Numbered from the stretch's first letter, positions 1 through 13,009 are shown. The stretch: 64,000 nt of DNA from Ophioderma brevispina (GCA_023653785.1 JAMKCH010051315.1:1-64000), one strand, 5' to 3'. Notes: generated by a model not told the origin, from the letters alone. Numbers and translations are program-made.

Positions 1-901
1 CTGCTTACGATCACTGACCTCTACACATAGCAGGTCTGAGTCGCCGAATGAAGCAACACCGTTGCTTTGCGCCTTAGCAATATGGCGGGAAAAAAATGCA
101 TTACACCTGCTGGCTGCTGGTGCACATATTTCCACACCAGATTCTATATGTTATACCAAAAATCCTTTAAACGGACAATAAAGTGAAGCCACATTGTGCA
201 GGGAAAAAATGCTGCAACTTCAGGTTTCAATCTGCGGCTAGTCAACGGTGCGCCAGCCGCATATCCATGTGTAGAGGTCAGTTGCTTCGATGGGCACCTG
301 TTTTTATGACCCAACATGGATGACTGTGACAAAGCGATCATTCACATGTCAAAGATCAGGATTTTAACCTAATATGTGTGGTCTGTTCATTACGGTGCAA
401 GTACTGAACAGTTCTCCTTAACATAGTGATATCTGCATAAATATGATAACAACTTAATTCCTGACATTAGGATGAATGGAACCCGGTTAGGCTTAATGTG
501 CAATGTTTAAATTAGCATATTCATTGACCAAATGTAACATGTATGGGCTGAGCAGAATATTTTAAGACTTCTACAATGGTCAACTGGTTTGACTTCTCAA
601 AATTTGTAGGTTTAAATTGCTTTGAACAATAAACTAAAAACAAATATTACTTAAAGGTGTGAAAGAGTAAAAGTTATGGTTATATTGAAATATCCTTTGT
701 ATTCGTTAAACAATGTGCAATCAAATAAAGCTTAAAGAGTGTTCACTTGTATCTTGTGCTGTTTCTTTAAATTATTTTAATCTTTACTTTCCATGAAAAA
801 TGAAAATAAACTTGTATGTGTGATCGTTAGTCTTCTCTAACAGAAAACTTGATTTTGGGTTAAACAACTTTAATCCAGGAGGCTAGGGTCCCGGGCAAGG
901 A
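1..901. other. AT-rich sequence, no gene recognised
   Basis: I read both strands and found no conserved protein motif, RNA gene or clear repeat. The only open frames are short and without family resemblance. Confidence 0.5.
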
Positions 902-1061
902 GTGGCATAACCAGGGGGCAGGGGGACGCTGACCCTGTAGGGAATCTTTCCCCCACCTTACCACACGAGCCGATTTACCACTGAAATACAACCTAGGCCT
1001 ACCTGTACTAACAAATTTAATATTGTGCCCCCCCCTTTGCCCCCTGGGGTCAAGCCAGGAA
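902..1061. mobile_element. Possible short MITE-like element
   Basis: The left end reads GTGGCATAACCAGGGGGCA. The right end, read in reverse complement, gives CTGGCTTGACCCCAGGGGGC, so the two ends form an imperfect inverted repeat around a G/C-rich core. Several other elements in this window begin with a similar GTGGC(A/G)TA...GG sequence. I see no convincing target duplication, so this may be only one end of a decayed element. Confidence 0.3.
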
Positions 1062-1881
1062 GGGACTATTTTGGGAATATTTGAATGCTTAATTAGGGAT
1101 TAATTTGTATAGAGCCAATGATTTAAATTGGGAATACCCCCCCACCCCCCCCGACCACCACCACCTGGACTGGAGGATTCTTGGAAGATTTTGGCCCCCC
1201 AAACATTATGCTCCAGGAGCATATATTTTTCAACTCTCTCATATGGGCGCTATTCATTATTAAGTGTGCGATTTTATTAGTTAATGTTTATATTGAAGTT
1301 TTACAAAGAAAGACTTCCGACGGCTGGGAGTTGCGTGGAGTTGTGTCTGTGGGCAGCTCGTCTTGTTATATTAAAGGTCGTGGTTTCGAATCCCAATCCA
1401 GGACACATAATTTAGTTTGCTTTTATTTGTATTTTAGAGTTGGAGATTGGAATCATAAAAAACATCACAGTTGTGGATGAAGTAGAAACATATTGAATAG
1501 CTGCCTTATGAGGATAAAAGACTGGTCATCATGGTCTGGAGCATGCTGGACTGGACAAACCAACCAGAAAGCATCTTGGCCCCTTCCGCATAGGGATGTT
1601 AATAAAACTTAAGGCAATCCATCCCAATCTGCAGAATCATACTTGTATACTTTATAAACACAGTCAGTTTTGTAGCCAATAGGGTGAAATCTTTGGATAA
1701 GGGGGCTTGAGATAACGGGGGTGGGCCACCTTACCAAATTTGACTTTTGACAATAATAGCACAACAAGTATTTTTTATGCTTGGCATTTCCACAAACAGC
1801 ATTTTAAGGGATAAGCAGCAATATGATGAGTCAGAAACAAAATCATCAAAATTTTTATTTTGGTTATTTTTGTTACTACTG

Positions 1882-2780
1882 TTGTTCAATTAACTTAGAT
1901 GTCTGGTTTTATTAATTATTTCAAAAAATACGCAAGTTTCGAGATAAATCACGAAAAGAAAGAAAGTTGTTGGATATCTTTGGACTAAGACGTTTTTTAC
2001 ATGATAAAAAAAGGAATGGCACATTTTAAACCTCCAAATCTATTGAAATTGGGTATTTTCGCCCTCGTTTTGAAAATGAGCGAATAAAAGTTTTGTACCA
2101 TTAGTAATTACGTTTGTGGAAGGTTCCATTGACTCCAACTTTGTAGGTAGTAAACGGTGTTGGAGATGATTCACGTACAATATTGTCCGCCACTGGTATG
2201 AAATGAAAACGCCTAAACTTTGTCAACAGGACAAAATCGAACCGTTGTTATTTGCACGATTTTTGCCATACAAAAGAGATGATATCCAAGGAGTGACACG
2301 GCATTGACTTGAATGTGACGGCATTAAAGGAGAGCTGTATGATTTTTTGTTTCTATAATCCCAATGAATAAAACAGACAGGACCTCTATTAAAAGTATCG
2401 GTATTTCACCGATGCATTTATACGCCCATGCATTAATGCACGTGCAAACACCTGGATAAAGCAAGGTCCCGGAATCAATTAATTGTTCGTATAAAAATAT
2501 TGAAGCTCCCCTAATTCATGAATGGGCGCCATCAAGTTTCAGAGTCAAAAGTCAATATTAACTGACCCCAGTTTGTTGTCGTGTGCATAAAAATCAGGTA
2601 AAATTGAATAAAAATCCAAAGAAGAAATCCAGCACAAGAAATATGTTTTTCAATTTGGAACCCAATGATCTTGTGGGGTCCAATGATTGAATAACAACTT
2701 TTCTTTCGTGATTTTTTTCGAAAAGGCGTTATATTTTTGGAAAGACTTAATAAACCTGAAATCTAAGTTAATTGAACAGA
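1882..2780. mobile_element. Foldback element with ~100-base inverted arms
   Basis: The left arm (about 1882-1985) and the right arm (about 2682-2780) are reverse complements with small indels. Both share the core TTGTTCAATTAACTTAGAT, followed by a TTTATTAA stretch and then ATAAATCACGAAA / AAAATCACGAAAG. The ~700-base centre is AT-rich with no coding frame. The structure fits a non-autonomous foldback or MITE-like element. No superfamily can be assigned because I could not define the outer ends or a target duplication. Confidence 0.6.
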
Positions 2781-4221
2781 CAATAGCATAAGAGGTGCTT
2801 CACAAAAACTGCAAGTGGTTGGCTTGAAGTCCGTGTATTAAAGACAAGGCAGTACTTTTATCTGATTCTGTAATTTATACGTGCGTATCAAAATTCCGTC
2901 CTGGGATCAAAAAAAAACTTTCTGTGGGAATATCCCAGTTTTATCCAGCCGTAATAGGTGCACCATGGCCTGTACAGTTTTGACCTCAGCACAAATCTTT
3001 TGAGATTTGTTATCTGTACTGGTGTCAATTTGCGGGAGATGGATTACAATTTCCTGAAAATGCTCATTTGTTCACTATTTGGGGTTTTTTTGCCTACAGT
3101 AAAGTAGTTACATGAATTGTCCATTTATCTTGGTTTTATAAGCTAAAAAAAAATGTGTTTCCACATTTTTTTTATTCTCTCACATTATCATGCTTATCCC
3201 TTTCAGCCCTTTGTGTGGAATTTGGAATTTGGGGGAAATTTCTCCTTCACCCTCCCTGGCTACGAGGCTGCCGTGCACGGGAAACCTTACAACTTGGTGT
3301 AATTATACCAAACATATTAACTTTAATAATTAGTTCACCCCTAGTTGTAATTATACAAAACGATAAGCTTACATTACTTTGTTTCAACCCTATTTCATAT
3401 GTGCAACTATACTTTTGGTCTGGTGGTTATATGGTTACCATTCAGGGGTAAATTTAATGAAAAAATGTTTGCTTATTCTAAAAATGAAGTAAGCCAGGGA
3501 ATACATGTCCAAATAAGGAGTCTGCATTTGAACCACAAGGAAATACACCATATTGTTAAAGGGGCTGCATTTATGGAATTGTAGTGCCTCTGTAATTTGT
3601 TATAGATCAGTATAGGTTCTATCATAAACCAAATTGTACTGCTCAAATTTCAAATTGTTCGATACTGATGTTTGTTTTGGGTGTTAATGGAAGAGGTTTA
3701 TATTACACTACTATAGAGGCCAATTTGTTGTCAATGACAAATTCATAATTTGCTGCAGAAAGGATCAAATATGCACTAAAGATTAGGTACAGAGGTTGTC
3801 CCAAAAAACTTTACCCTAATAGCACCCCAATTTCAATTGTGCTTAAACAAAGGTTTGGCATAAAAATTTAGGACTTGGGGGATGGGCTTGAATCACCACA
3901 ATACCCAAGAACCCCTTAGTGCGGTACTACCTGTATCTATTGGCATCGAAGCACTAATTTGATTGGAGACTTGGAAAGTAAGATCATGTAGTGAACCATA
4001 TCGAGATTATGGAAGAAACGGTCGGTATGATTTACATTGATAAAGAAGCACTATTTTGATTGGTTATCAGAGGGCTCTCTCATTGTTGTGATCCTGTAAT
4101 GAGCCAATAGGCAGATGAAATCTGAGGGTGGTAATGCCCAGGGGGGTTAAAGTTAGCCTTGAAGACTATACCATCTTATTATCATCTCTATGATTGGCTC
4201 ATGCAAGGTATAATAAAGTAT
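2781..4221. other. AT-rich sequence, no gene recognised
   Basis: Short open frames near 3155-3584 have no family resemblance and biased AT composition. I see no RNA gene or tandem repeat. Confidence 0.45.
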
Positions 4222-4637
4222 TCTATTCATTCATTCATCATTCAAGTTTATTTTATTTTAAAACGGAGGCCCAGTTCAACCATAAGGCTGTTTTCAATAG
4301 GGCCGTGGTTACAAACAAGGACAAAGGTACATCAAGCATAGTGTGATAACACAAAATTTTACAAGAAAAATATGGTCGAGGCTTGATGAAATGTGCCTTA
4401 AATTATCTAAATATACTGAGGTTGCTGAATTTTTGCAAGTTAGGCATCAAGAATTGTTCCAAATTACTGCCACTCTGTAGGCTGAATCGCTTCTTGTACT
4501 CTGTTTTGGGGTGAGAATGGAAATATTATACATGCTGTGACGCCAGTTAAATATTGCATAGTATAAATGAAAAATGCCAGAAGATATGGAGGTTCTGGTC
4601 ATCAAAATTGTAAACAGAGTGAACACTTGTAACTTTC
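4222..4637 (-). repeat. LINE 3' untranslated region and TGAATGAA tail
   Basis: Read on the minus strand, the sequence downstream of the LINE reverse-transcriptase frame runs through a ~400-base non-coding stretch. It ends in a short tandem tail of TGAATGAATGAAT (plus-strand ATTCATTCATTC at about 4222-4243). Short tandem 3' tails instead of poly(A) are typical of CR1/L2-type LINEs, which supports placing the 3' end of the element here. Confidence 0.65.
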
Positions 4638-6480
4638 CTAGGAGAAAGACGGTTGAACCAAGGTGATTAAGTAAGAACTCAGGACTCTCGGGGTATCCCA
4701 GGCTACTCCACAGATTATACGTGCTGCCCTGTTCTGTGAATCTGAAGACGATTTGCTAATGTAGTACCACAATTTCCCAAACAACATTGCAAAGTCTAAG
4801 TGTGGCAGGATAATGGCATTATAGAGAGTAGTTAAGATATAATTTAGGAAAAGTGCGTGCATTTTTTTTTTTAATAAACATACCTTTAAGTGACTTTTTG
4901 CGAACATGTTCAATTTGTGTTACAGTCATGTTCTATCAATGAGAAACCTCCCAGTATGCTAAATTTCATGCACTCTTGCAAGATGACATTATTAATTTTG
5001 AATAGACAAATCATTAATTTGATCTGTAAACCGTATATAAACGCTGTCTGGAACCTAGTACATAAATTCTGGACTTATCAAACATAAGACTTAAGTTTTA
5101 CTTTCAGCATTTGTTTAAAGTGTGAAGATCTTACATTTGAAAATATAATCAATTGAGTGGGGTGTTGGAAAGATAATAGATAATGGTGTCCATCAGCATT
5201 TAAATACAACTTACAAGGGGATAAATAGTAGGCAAATCATTAATAGAAATAAAGAAGAAAGCCAAGAGGACCAGCAAATTGAGCCTTGAGACATTCCACA
5301 CACTATATTGCAACAAATCAGAAAGGTATGCGTGGGGCACGGAAGTATATTGCGTTCGCCCAATTAAATAACTTTGAACCTTTAATGCAATATTTACATA
5401 CTCCATACAATTTCAGTTTATTTAGAAAGGTTATGATACAGTATCAAATGCTTTTTTTAAGATCAGTGCATTAAGTTGCATTAACCAACCAGTTTACCTA
5501 TCTCTTGTCCCCATACCCGTCCTCAGTTACATTAATTAAAGCAGTAGAAGTGGAATGAAGAGGGCTAAAGCCAGCCTGCTTACTATTATTAGATTATTAC
5601 ATTAGGTAGTTCGAAAATTGATCAAAAACAGCTTGTCGCAATCTTAGAAATTACAACCAAATTGAGATAGGCCTTTAGTTACCAGGATCGCACGGGTACC
5701 CGCCTTGCAAATGGGAGTACTCGACGCTTTTCCGCAGGTGGGAACTACTAGTGATGTGAACGAGTGATTAATTAGTGCGTGTGCGTACTTACTGGGGTGA
5801 TGATTGTGCAGCCACTTTACGTAGTTAGACGGGCCGGGTTATCTAGACCAGTAGCCTTTTTGTCATTCAGTGTCCCTAGTTGTTTACGGCATATTCATGC
5901 TTGCCAGGACACCACCTCAAACTGGTGCCCATTATGGTCATTCTCCTCACTGTGTGTGTTATAATACAGAATCATTATCTTTAAGTTTCTCTGCAAGTTT
6001 AGGTCCAAATTCTACAAAGTAATGATTAGTGCATTTGCATATCTTATCTTCAGTAACTCTGACTGATTGTTTGATTTCAGGCAATTTCTCGTTGTCTTCA
6101 TTTTTAGATGGGATGACATTTCGAATGTGCTCCACAAGTTTTTTGATACTATTTTTTATTTTTCAGTAAATTTTTTGTTTTTTGAATTTTGGTTTTCTTT
6201 TTCGGTTTTTTTGTTTTTTTTAATAGTTTGATTTTCACATTTGCGAAAATGATTCCCAGCTTCTGATCATTGTTGAAACCGAATCGCATTAGTTTTATTT
6301 GTCTCTCCTCCACATCAGTTTCATCCGATGTTCTTAGAAGGCCATGGAAGGCAGTTTTTTACGAACTCTGTCTGTAATAGGTGCAGTTCGATCAACCATA
6401 ATAAAAGACGTGATTCAAAACATTGAGCGAAATGTCAAATCAACAATTTTTTACAATATCCAATCAAACTTGGCAACCAA
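4638..6480 (-). pseudogene. CR1/L2-like LINE ORF2, reverse transcriptase, frameshifted
   Basis: This is a remnant of a non-LTR retrotransposon polyprotein, which would reverse-transcribe its own RNA at a nicked target. On the minus strand, motifs appear in family order from high to low coordinate. KATGLDNIPARLL near 5.85 kb is the linker that precedes the RT. NYRPIS-like and QAGF.PLHST.TALINV follow near 5.5-5.7 kb, then KAFDTVSYHN at ~5.45 kb. Next come SYLIGRTQYTSV and a GVPQGSILGP-like block at ~5.27-5.38 kb, an AD.. remnant of the YADD catalytic box near 5.19 kb, and QNRAARIICGVAWDT near 4.7 kb. These motifs sit in different frames with stops between them, so the copy is dead. No endonuclease domain was recognised, so the 5' end is probably truncated near 6.4-6.5 kb. 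RT identity is high confidence; the exact clade (CR1 versus L2/Rex) is not. Confidence 0.85.
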
Positions 6481-6903
6481 GTCATTAAAAAAGCCTGGTC
6501 AGTAATTTAATAAGGATGTGAGTTTTAGATTTATGCTTCTTGTTTATCATTAGTATTACTAGTAGTATTTCTAGCCTGTTTACACCACAAGTAACATATG
6601 GTATGAATGATACATTCTTATGTGAATGACCCCCGAATTGCAAAGCTGTATCCTTACTGGAAAACATAAACAAGTCCATTGTGTGAGTAATCTGAGTAAC
6701 AAATCAAACTAATAGACCTTTTTATCTGTATGCACCTTTCAGCTTTTACACACCTCTGATGGGAAATTTGATATACCCTATAACCATGGTGGGAAAAATT
6801 TGGGGGATCTTGTGAAGCTCCTTCCCAGGAAATTTGATGATTGGAGGGAAAATTTTGACTGTCAGCTAAAAAATCAAATTGACCAGAATGTGCATGGGGT
6901 AAG

Positions 6904-7170
6904 CAGTGGCATCGACCGGCGCAAAATTCCAAGTCGTCATGCAGAGGGGGAAACAAAAAAAAAATTCTCGATGTCCCTGTGATTTGATCCATTGAGTAGC
7001 GAATGATGAAATCCGCGTTATTCACGCAAAATGCAAAAATTGTTGCCAAAAGTATTAGGCTGACATTCACTGACAAAGAGGGATTGAAATACATATTGAG
7101 TCCATAATCGTCTTGCTTTCAAAGCCAGAGGGGCAACTTTCCCCCTGCCCCCCCAGTCGGTATGCCACGG
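6904..7170. mobile_element. MITE-like element with GTGGCAT inverted ends
   Basis: The left end CAGTGGCATCGACCGG and the reverse-complemented right end CCGTGGCATACCGACTGG form an imperfect terminal inverted repeat around ~235 bases. Both ends run into G/C homopolymer-rich sequence, as in other hAT-like ends in this window. No clear 8-base target duplication is visible. Confidence 0.45.
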
Positions 7171-7458
7171 TTAAAGGGGGTTGTTCCGATTTAAAGTGTA
7201 TCATGTTCCTCTTCTGATTGTGAGAGCTAGCCCCTGCATTACAATACATCAAGTATCATGGGAAACAACTTGTGGTTAATACTAGAGCGATAAGGCCCAT
7301 TGCAGGCCCTATTACCACTGTGATATATGATGGTTTAAGCATTTTAAAATGGCAGTTTTTATTATATCTGTGCAAAGCAGTGGATTTGGCAGCTGAAATT
7401 TAGGGACAAAATGAGAAAAATGGGCCTTTCATCTGAAATCAAAATTATACAACTTCCA

Positions 7459-7640
7459 GGGGGGGGGGGGTGGGGGGGGGGGGGGGGGGTGGGGGGGGGG
7501 TGGGGTGGGGGGGGGGGGGGGGGGGGGGGGGGGGGTGTGGGGGGGGTGGGGGGGAGGGCTGGGGAGGTGGGGGGGGGGGGGGGGGCGGGGGGGGGGGGGT
7601 GGGGGGTTTGGGGGGGGGGGGGGGCGTGGGGTGTGGGGGG
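7459..7640 (+). repeat. ~180-base G-rich low-complexity tract
   Basis: The plus strand is almost pure G, broken by scattered T, C and A. It would form G-quadruplexes readily. Glycine-rich open frames across it are an artefact of composition. Exact length is unreliable because such tracts are commonly mis-sized in sequencing and assembly. Confidence 0.9.
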
Positions 7641-8740
7641 TTTGTTTGTGTTTTTTCGTTTTTTCTTTTAAAACAAATCAGGGGGTCCCTGATGCGATTG
7701 GAACCAACAATGTTTAAGCTTTTGAGTCAAAAGAATATTAGACAACCCCAGACAAGCAAAAGCCAATACAGAGAATAAACTCTAACAATGTGAAGAATCT
7801 TCTGAAAGCGCGTTGAGTAATAAGCACAGCATTACCTAGCTCTCAGTGACTGTGATGATACAGAGGCATAGGTATCACACAGGTCCCTGAGTGGTATATG
7901 CCCGTAGAGCTTGAATCATTTCCTTGATGAGAGTGATGTGTCATTACTGACTGATCTGTATGGGCCCCCTGATTTACCAACGAATACTCTTGAAACGAAA
8001 AAAATAGTCTAGAAATTAGCTTGAATAAGTTCATAAGGAGCCTGTACGTATAGAGAGGTAGTTTCACCCAGTTATTTCATATTTTTGTGAGCATGTACAA
8101 ATTTAATGGCGCATTTCGTGATACTCGCATCTCGTTTTTATTATATTTCACTAAATTATTCCCAAGAAAGGTTTATTCCAAAAATTTCAGTGATATATGA
8201 CAATAGTTTGATATTATGGGCAAATGTTGACTTTTGTTAACAAAAGTCAAAATTTTAAACATTTAATTTACAAAATACAAAATTACGAATTCTTCCAGAG
8301 TAGATCAAATTTGCATTGTAAGATTAGGCACTTTTCCATTTACATATTAGGCCAATGGTTCAGATGATTATAAACATCTCAACTTGTTTAGGCAAGTGGG
8401 GATGAGCGTTGTCGATCACGAAATGCCCCTTAAATTTAAAACACTTGCAAAATACTTAATGAGAAACCCAGAAAATGACAGCAATTTGTACATATTTCCA
8501 AAATTATCTTTGAACATTCTTTACCTAGTGACCACTGGATATAATTGGTGACAAATTTAAGAACGTTTGCAGGAATAGGTGTGTTACATCTCAGGAATAA
8601 TAGTGACAAAACTCAATTTTGCACATTGCATGCATGCATGCCTCAACACATGGTGTGACATTGTGGTTTAAAAGTCAGTCTAAGAACAGCCTCAACTTGC
8701 AGTCCTATTAGAAAGAGAAAACTATATGCAGCCTTATGCA
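7641..8740. other. AT-rich sequence, no gene recognised
   Basis: No motif-bearing frame, RNA gene or inverted repeat was found. An alternating GCATGCATGCATGC stretch lies near 8630. Confidence 0.4.
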
Positions 8741-8744
8741 CCGT

Positions 8745-9145
8745 GTAAATATTATTTATTATTTATTTATTAATTCATTGGCAATTAAATAAGTGCACAT
8801 TAAACGGGGACCAGCAGGCAGAGGATGCCCCACAGGAGCACAACGAAAGTGAGAACCACTGACATCTCTGAAAGATGTGCATACCCCACCTATGCCTATG
8901 TTCAAATATACATACAAAATGAATAAGAGTTAAAAATTAGAAATAGTTATTAAAGACAACAACATTTCATTAAAGCACCAGCAAGGAGTAGCCCCACAAG
9001 CACACAACCACACACCACCAGCAAAACACATGAAACTCCCTCACCACAAAATAACACCAACACAAGTACACACAAACACACACCTGCCTACCATACATCC
9101 ACCTGCATACACGTATAGAACACACACACACATGGGCCACACTGT
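8745..9145 (-). repeat. Possible LINE 3' end plus CA-rich microsatellite
   Basis: The plus strand starts with an (ATTT)n-like run at 8750-8780, followed by a moderately GC-rich non-coding stretch. From about 9000 to 9140 it is an impure CA/ACAC microsatellite. The layout resembles the 3' end of a minus-strand LINE with a short A/T tail, but I found no reverse-transcriptase motif beside it. The LINE reading is therefore tentative; the CA-rich run is seen directly. Confidence 0.35.
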
Positions 9146-9994
9146 CAATGAAATATGTACTGAAAGATCTTATGCACAGACTTCAATACCAGTCCAAATG
9201 CACTAAAAGCACTATCAGTGACCATCAATATTTATTATACAGTCACAATATTTCATTGGACAATTCCACTAAGTTGATATGCAATCTTTGGCCTGACTTC
9301 TGCAGGCATATTATAACAATGTTTTTTTGGCGAAAGCCATACCAAAACAAACTACGCACCCTTAATACCGCACCTCAGATCTCCACGCACCAAGTTCACT
9401 GCTTGACATGGCAAATGACTGAGTGGTGTTGGGACAAGAGCTCCCAACCTCGACTGCACGGTCAAAATGGACATTGACATTGTCACTGTTTAATTAGTTT
9501 TGAAACAAAATTGCGATAGATATAACACATACATAATAACATAACAATCAAAAGGTGTTGAGTAAGCTATCTGGATTATATTTCTGCATTCTGTGGGAGA
9601 AAGGATTCTTAAAGCTGAATGTGCTGCGGAACATAGCGTAAGAGAATTTGCTATTTTCTACATGTTTATGGCACTGCAGCCCTATAGAGTCTGGGGATAC
9701 ACCACAACTAGCTAATTCAATTGATTTAACATTTTTAAGACGTAGCTAGGCTATGATATTCAAAATCAGGTATTCTATTATAGTTTTCTTGTGATCTTAC
9801 CAGAGGCATAATTAGCTTTAGCCTTGAGTTTAGTGACTATTGGAACCATGGAAGGACTAGCCAGCTCGCTAGATTTTGGGATAAGTATGCATGGTGCCTA
9901 GAGTTAGGCATGCAGGGCTAACAACCTGGGATGATCCCCTACTCTCTTATGTGGGCTCCTGCATGAAGGAATAGTATCATTTCTGACATTATTG

Positions 9995-11172
9995 ACTTAC
10001 TGTGTGAGTCATAAAAACCCTACATTCAGGAAAATTTTTCCTTCAAAGGTTAAAACATTATTTTTGGGCTGAAATGTTTACTTTTTGTTGTTTACAGGGA
10101 ATAGCGCGCGCGGGTCTATCATAAATTTTTATTGGTGTCCCGCCTTTCGGACTTTGGGTTCAGAACTACTAGGAGGTCAAAAACTTTTGCGGAGGAGGGC
10201 CTAAACATTCTTTCTGTTTGACCGATTTTAGCGCATACAATGGCTGGGATGAGACTACAAACCTACGTATACCATAACCATTATCTCAAAGACAATTCAC
10301 ACATTGCAATTTCAGATGGTATCTATTTCTACTTCTACTCTAACAACACATCAGTTTGAATAAATGGTCTAAATTGTGTAACAATTTATAAGTAAAATCT
10401 CTTCAACAATTAAATTAACCATTGGTTCAATCATAGAGTCCAGTTATTGAAAATCACTCCATAGTCTAAATGTCTCAGTTCATAAACATAATCTCAGAGA
10501 TTTTTGTTTTGATCATCTCCAAGATAATTATTTTGCAAATACAGTATCTCAGCGTCCAAAATTGCGAGAAAGAACTAAAGCTGAATTTTCTGAAATAAAT
10601 TGGATTAAAACTTAAATTCAATATCGAACTACTTTTTTCAAGGCAATACAAACTTCTTTGTTTCACACTTTACTAAGTTTCTTTGTGGTTTAAAGCCCCC
10701 CCCCCCCCCCCCCCATGAAATCCTTTGCTGATCAAAATAACGGTTGTCTTACACCAGCCAATCTTGACTTCTTATGTGGGAAATTGAACATTTTTTTTCA
10801 GCACTCACAGTTTGTTTTGTCCCTCCGGGATATAATACTTTTATAATCTTCAATTATTCTCAACACTCTAAATTGTTTAACAGATATTTTGGTGGTAAAA
10901 TGTGTTTTTACTCAAATCACTGCTGAAGACCATGGCCACTCTATGTAAACGATGCATCTTGTTTTGGGTCAAAATCGGCCAGACAGGATTTTTAAGTCTC
11001 TCAGCACAATAGGCATAACTTTCCTCCAAGTCCAAATGACACCAATAAAAGTTTTCTTTCTGAAAGCTGTTTTTCCCTCTTCATAACCAAAGCAAACTTG
11101 AGCAAAAATAATTAACTATTTTATTATTTTTTATTCTGAATGTAGGGTGTTTTTTTTTACTCACACTGTATT
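9995..11172. mobile_element. Foldback element, ~150-base inverted arms, possible TA target
   Basis: The left end CTGTGTGAGTCATAAAAACC and the reverse-complemented right end CAGTGTGAGT are followed in both arms by CCCTACATTCAG. Homology continues inward for ~150 bases, including a shared GACACCAATAAAA block. The ends are flanked by TA on both sides (TTA before, TAT after), compatible with a Tc1/mariner-type TA target, though two bases are weak evidence. No transposase frame is present. A run of 19 C residues lies inside at 10696-10714. Confidence 0.6.
10696..10714. repeat. Poly-C homopolymer (19 bases)
   Basis: An uninterrupted C run inside the 10-11 kb foldback element. Its length should be treated as approximate. 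Confidence 0.9.
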
Positions 11173-12234
11173 TGAGTTGATCACGAAACCCCGTTCTTTT
11201 TCGCTGGGTTTCGAACCAAGTCCGCGCGAACGATCCAACCCTGGCTTTTTTTATTTTATTTTTATGGGTGCCTTATTGAGCCTGAATAGATAGTGTTCAG
11301 ACACTGCTTTTCATGATGCCCAGGTTTCAGGAGATTGGACAGGTACTGGTTACCCACAATACTCTTCTCAATCTATTGCCATCACATCCTGACCACGGTT
11401 CTCCATGTACATGGGACCCTCCGGCATAGATATTCTTGTGGTCTTCCGTCTGCTTAAGTCCACAGGGAACCATGGGTTCAGTGATATTTAGTACTTTGAT
11501 TACACCAAATATAACGTGAATTATTCAGTGGTTATCGTTCCGCACGTTAAAGTACACAAAAGTGTAGCGTAAAACCATTTGCCGCGAGCGTCGCACGCCA
11601 CGCTAATATACACGCCGTGTCCCTTGCATTTGTCTTGCGCCTTCATTTTTCCCGTATAAGTTCGCACTGTTATGAGGTCCGCCTATTTGGTGGGTAATCA
11701 AGTATATGCCTTGGACTGCTTCTTGCCCACACCCTCGCCTGTGGTACAACCTACTGCACCAAAAACTTTAAAGGTGCAACAGAGATTTCACATACCAGGT
11801 GTGCCTAAAACTTGCAATCAACGCACTGTTTTTTACCCTGATGTAAAGCTTTCCAAATTTATCCCCATCTGAAAAGCATGAAAAATGTGACTTTGGTACA
11901 AAAATGTGAAATTCGTATAGGACAAATACGAAATTAAGCCTATGGTTTACATTTAAAACAGCAATCAAAATCAATTTTTTCTCTCTTAAGTCATTTCTGT
12001 ATGCCAAAATTCCAAGGTAAGACATCATTATAAAAGGACTATTATGACACAAGGATTTGGGGCTCAAATCTCTCATTGACCTTTAAATAAACTCATCTTT
12101 AATGGTGATATTTACTAAATTACTTCAAACACTTACGAAGCAAAATGCCAGCTCCTCTAGGAGAGGTATTAGTATTTAAAGACACTCACACTATCGTGTC
12201 ATTGTTAAGTGTCCAACTCAAAATACTTTATTTC

Positions 12235-12420
12235 AATTCACTTTATTACCATAACTGGTTAGGGAAGAAAGCCCATTTGTAGAAGCAGGAGGAAATCGGA
12301 GTATCCGGAGAAAACTGCGAGGCCGAGATGGACTGGAAACCAAACTCCACATGACATCACAGACCTGACCGAGGGTGGAACTGCGCTACCCCTAGCCCCC
12401 TAGCTCCCTCTTGGAGGACT
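12235..12420 (-). repeat. SINE-like element with conserved CTCCGG..CTCCG core
   Basis: On the minus strand the sequence contains GGAGTTTGG, then CAGTTTTCTCCGGATACTCC and GATTTCCTCCTGC. From memory, this resembles the conserved domain of dispersed SINE-like elements in fish and marine invertebrates, where it precedes or follows a tRNA-derived head. Here the flank reads GGTAGCGCAGTTCCACCCTC, an eroded A/B-box-like part. The subfamily cannot be named without a library search. Confidence 0.5.
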
Positions 12421-12505
12421 AGTTAGGGACTTCCAGGTGAAGTCCGCCTTCAATAGTGGAGAGATGTACACCTATGAAGATAGAAAGTTTGACCCGGGTA
12501 TTATA

Positions 12506-12652
12506 TCGATGAAACAAACGAAACAGGCTCAGTGCAACCCCATGGATACTCTTTATTTGGTTCAACATTTTATAACACTTTGTGGAAAAAACTGAATAAA
12601 GCGTGTAATCCCATTGGGTGCATTGAGCCTGTTCCGTTTCGTTTTGTCGAAA
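12506..12652. repeat. Short hairpin element with ~42-base inverted arms
   Basis: The left arm at 12506-12545 contains ACGAAACAGGCTCAGTGCAA. The right arm at 12610-12652 contains its near-perfect reverse complement (TGCATTGAGCCTGTTCCGTT). About 65 bases separate them. The size and lack of coding content fit a small foldback element or a collapsed inverted duplication. Confidence 0.65.
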
Positions 12653-13009
12653 TAAAAGCAAGTTGACCTTAAATTATAGAAGCATTTTGTATGATTATAA
12701 GAAGTTCATGAGAATTCTCTGTTTTTCATCATCACCAGAGGGCATCTAATCCACTGAAAATTACAACAATGCATTATGGGTCAAAGTTGCATTCAATTCT
12801 GTCTATACAAATCTGCAACAGTACAGTGCATTCTCTTCCTCGAGTCAGCGCGTCAGAGCGATACTCAGTTGTCACAACTTACATCCTGAGCATCGATTGA
12901 AATGCTACCACAAACACATGCTGGCACGTAGATCCATGTAAAATATCTGTCTGTTATGCTGACGACGTGCCCTGACTCGAGAAAGATTAATACCTTATAG
13001 TACATTTTT

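Noticed and set aside
1355..1410. B-box-like GGTTTCGAATCCC suggesting a tRNA or SINE
   Set aside because: No A box at a fitting distance and no cloverleaf pairing, so support is too weak.
6654..7094. 146-codon minus-strand frame
   Set aside because: It overlaps the MITE-like element at 6904-7170, has no recognisable motif and mixes low-complexity segments.
7411..7778. Glycine-rich open frames across the G tract
   Set aside because: Any G-run is open in all frames and encodes poly-Gly. There is no motif, and the tract length is unreliable.
11180..11225. Minus-strand B-box-like GGTTCGAAACCC
   Set aside because: No A box or stem partners were found. It could be an eroded SINE but cannot be supported.
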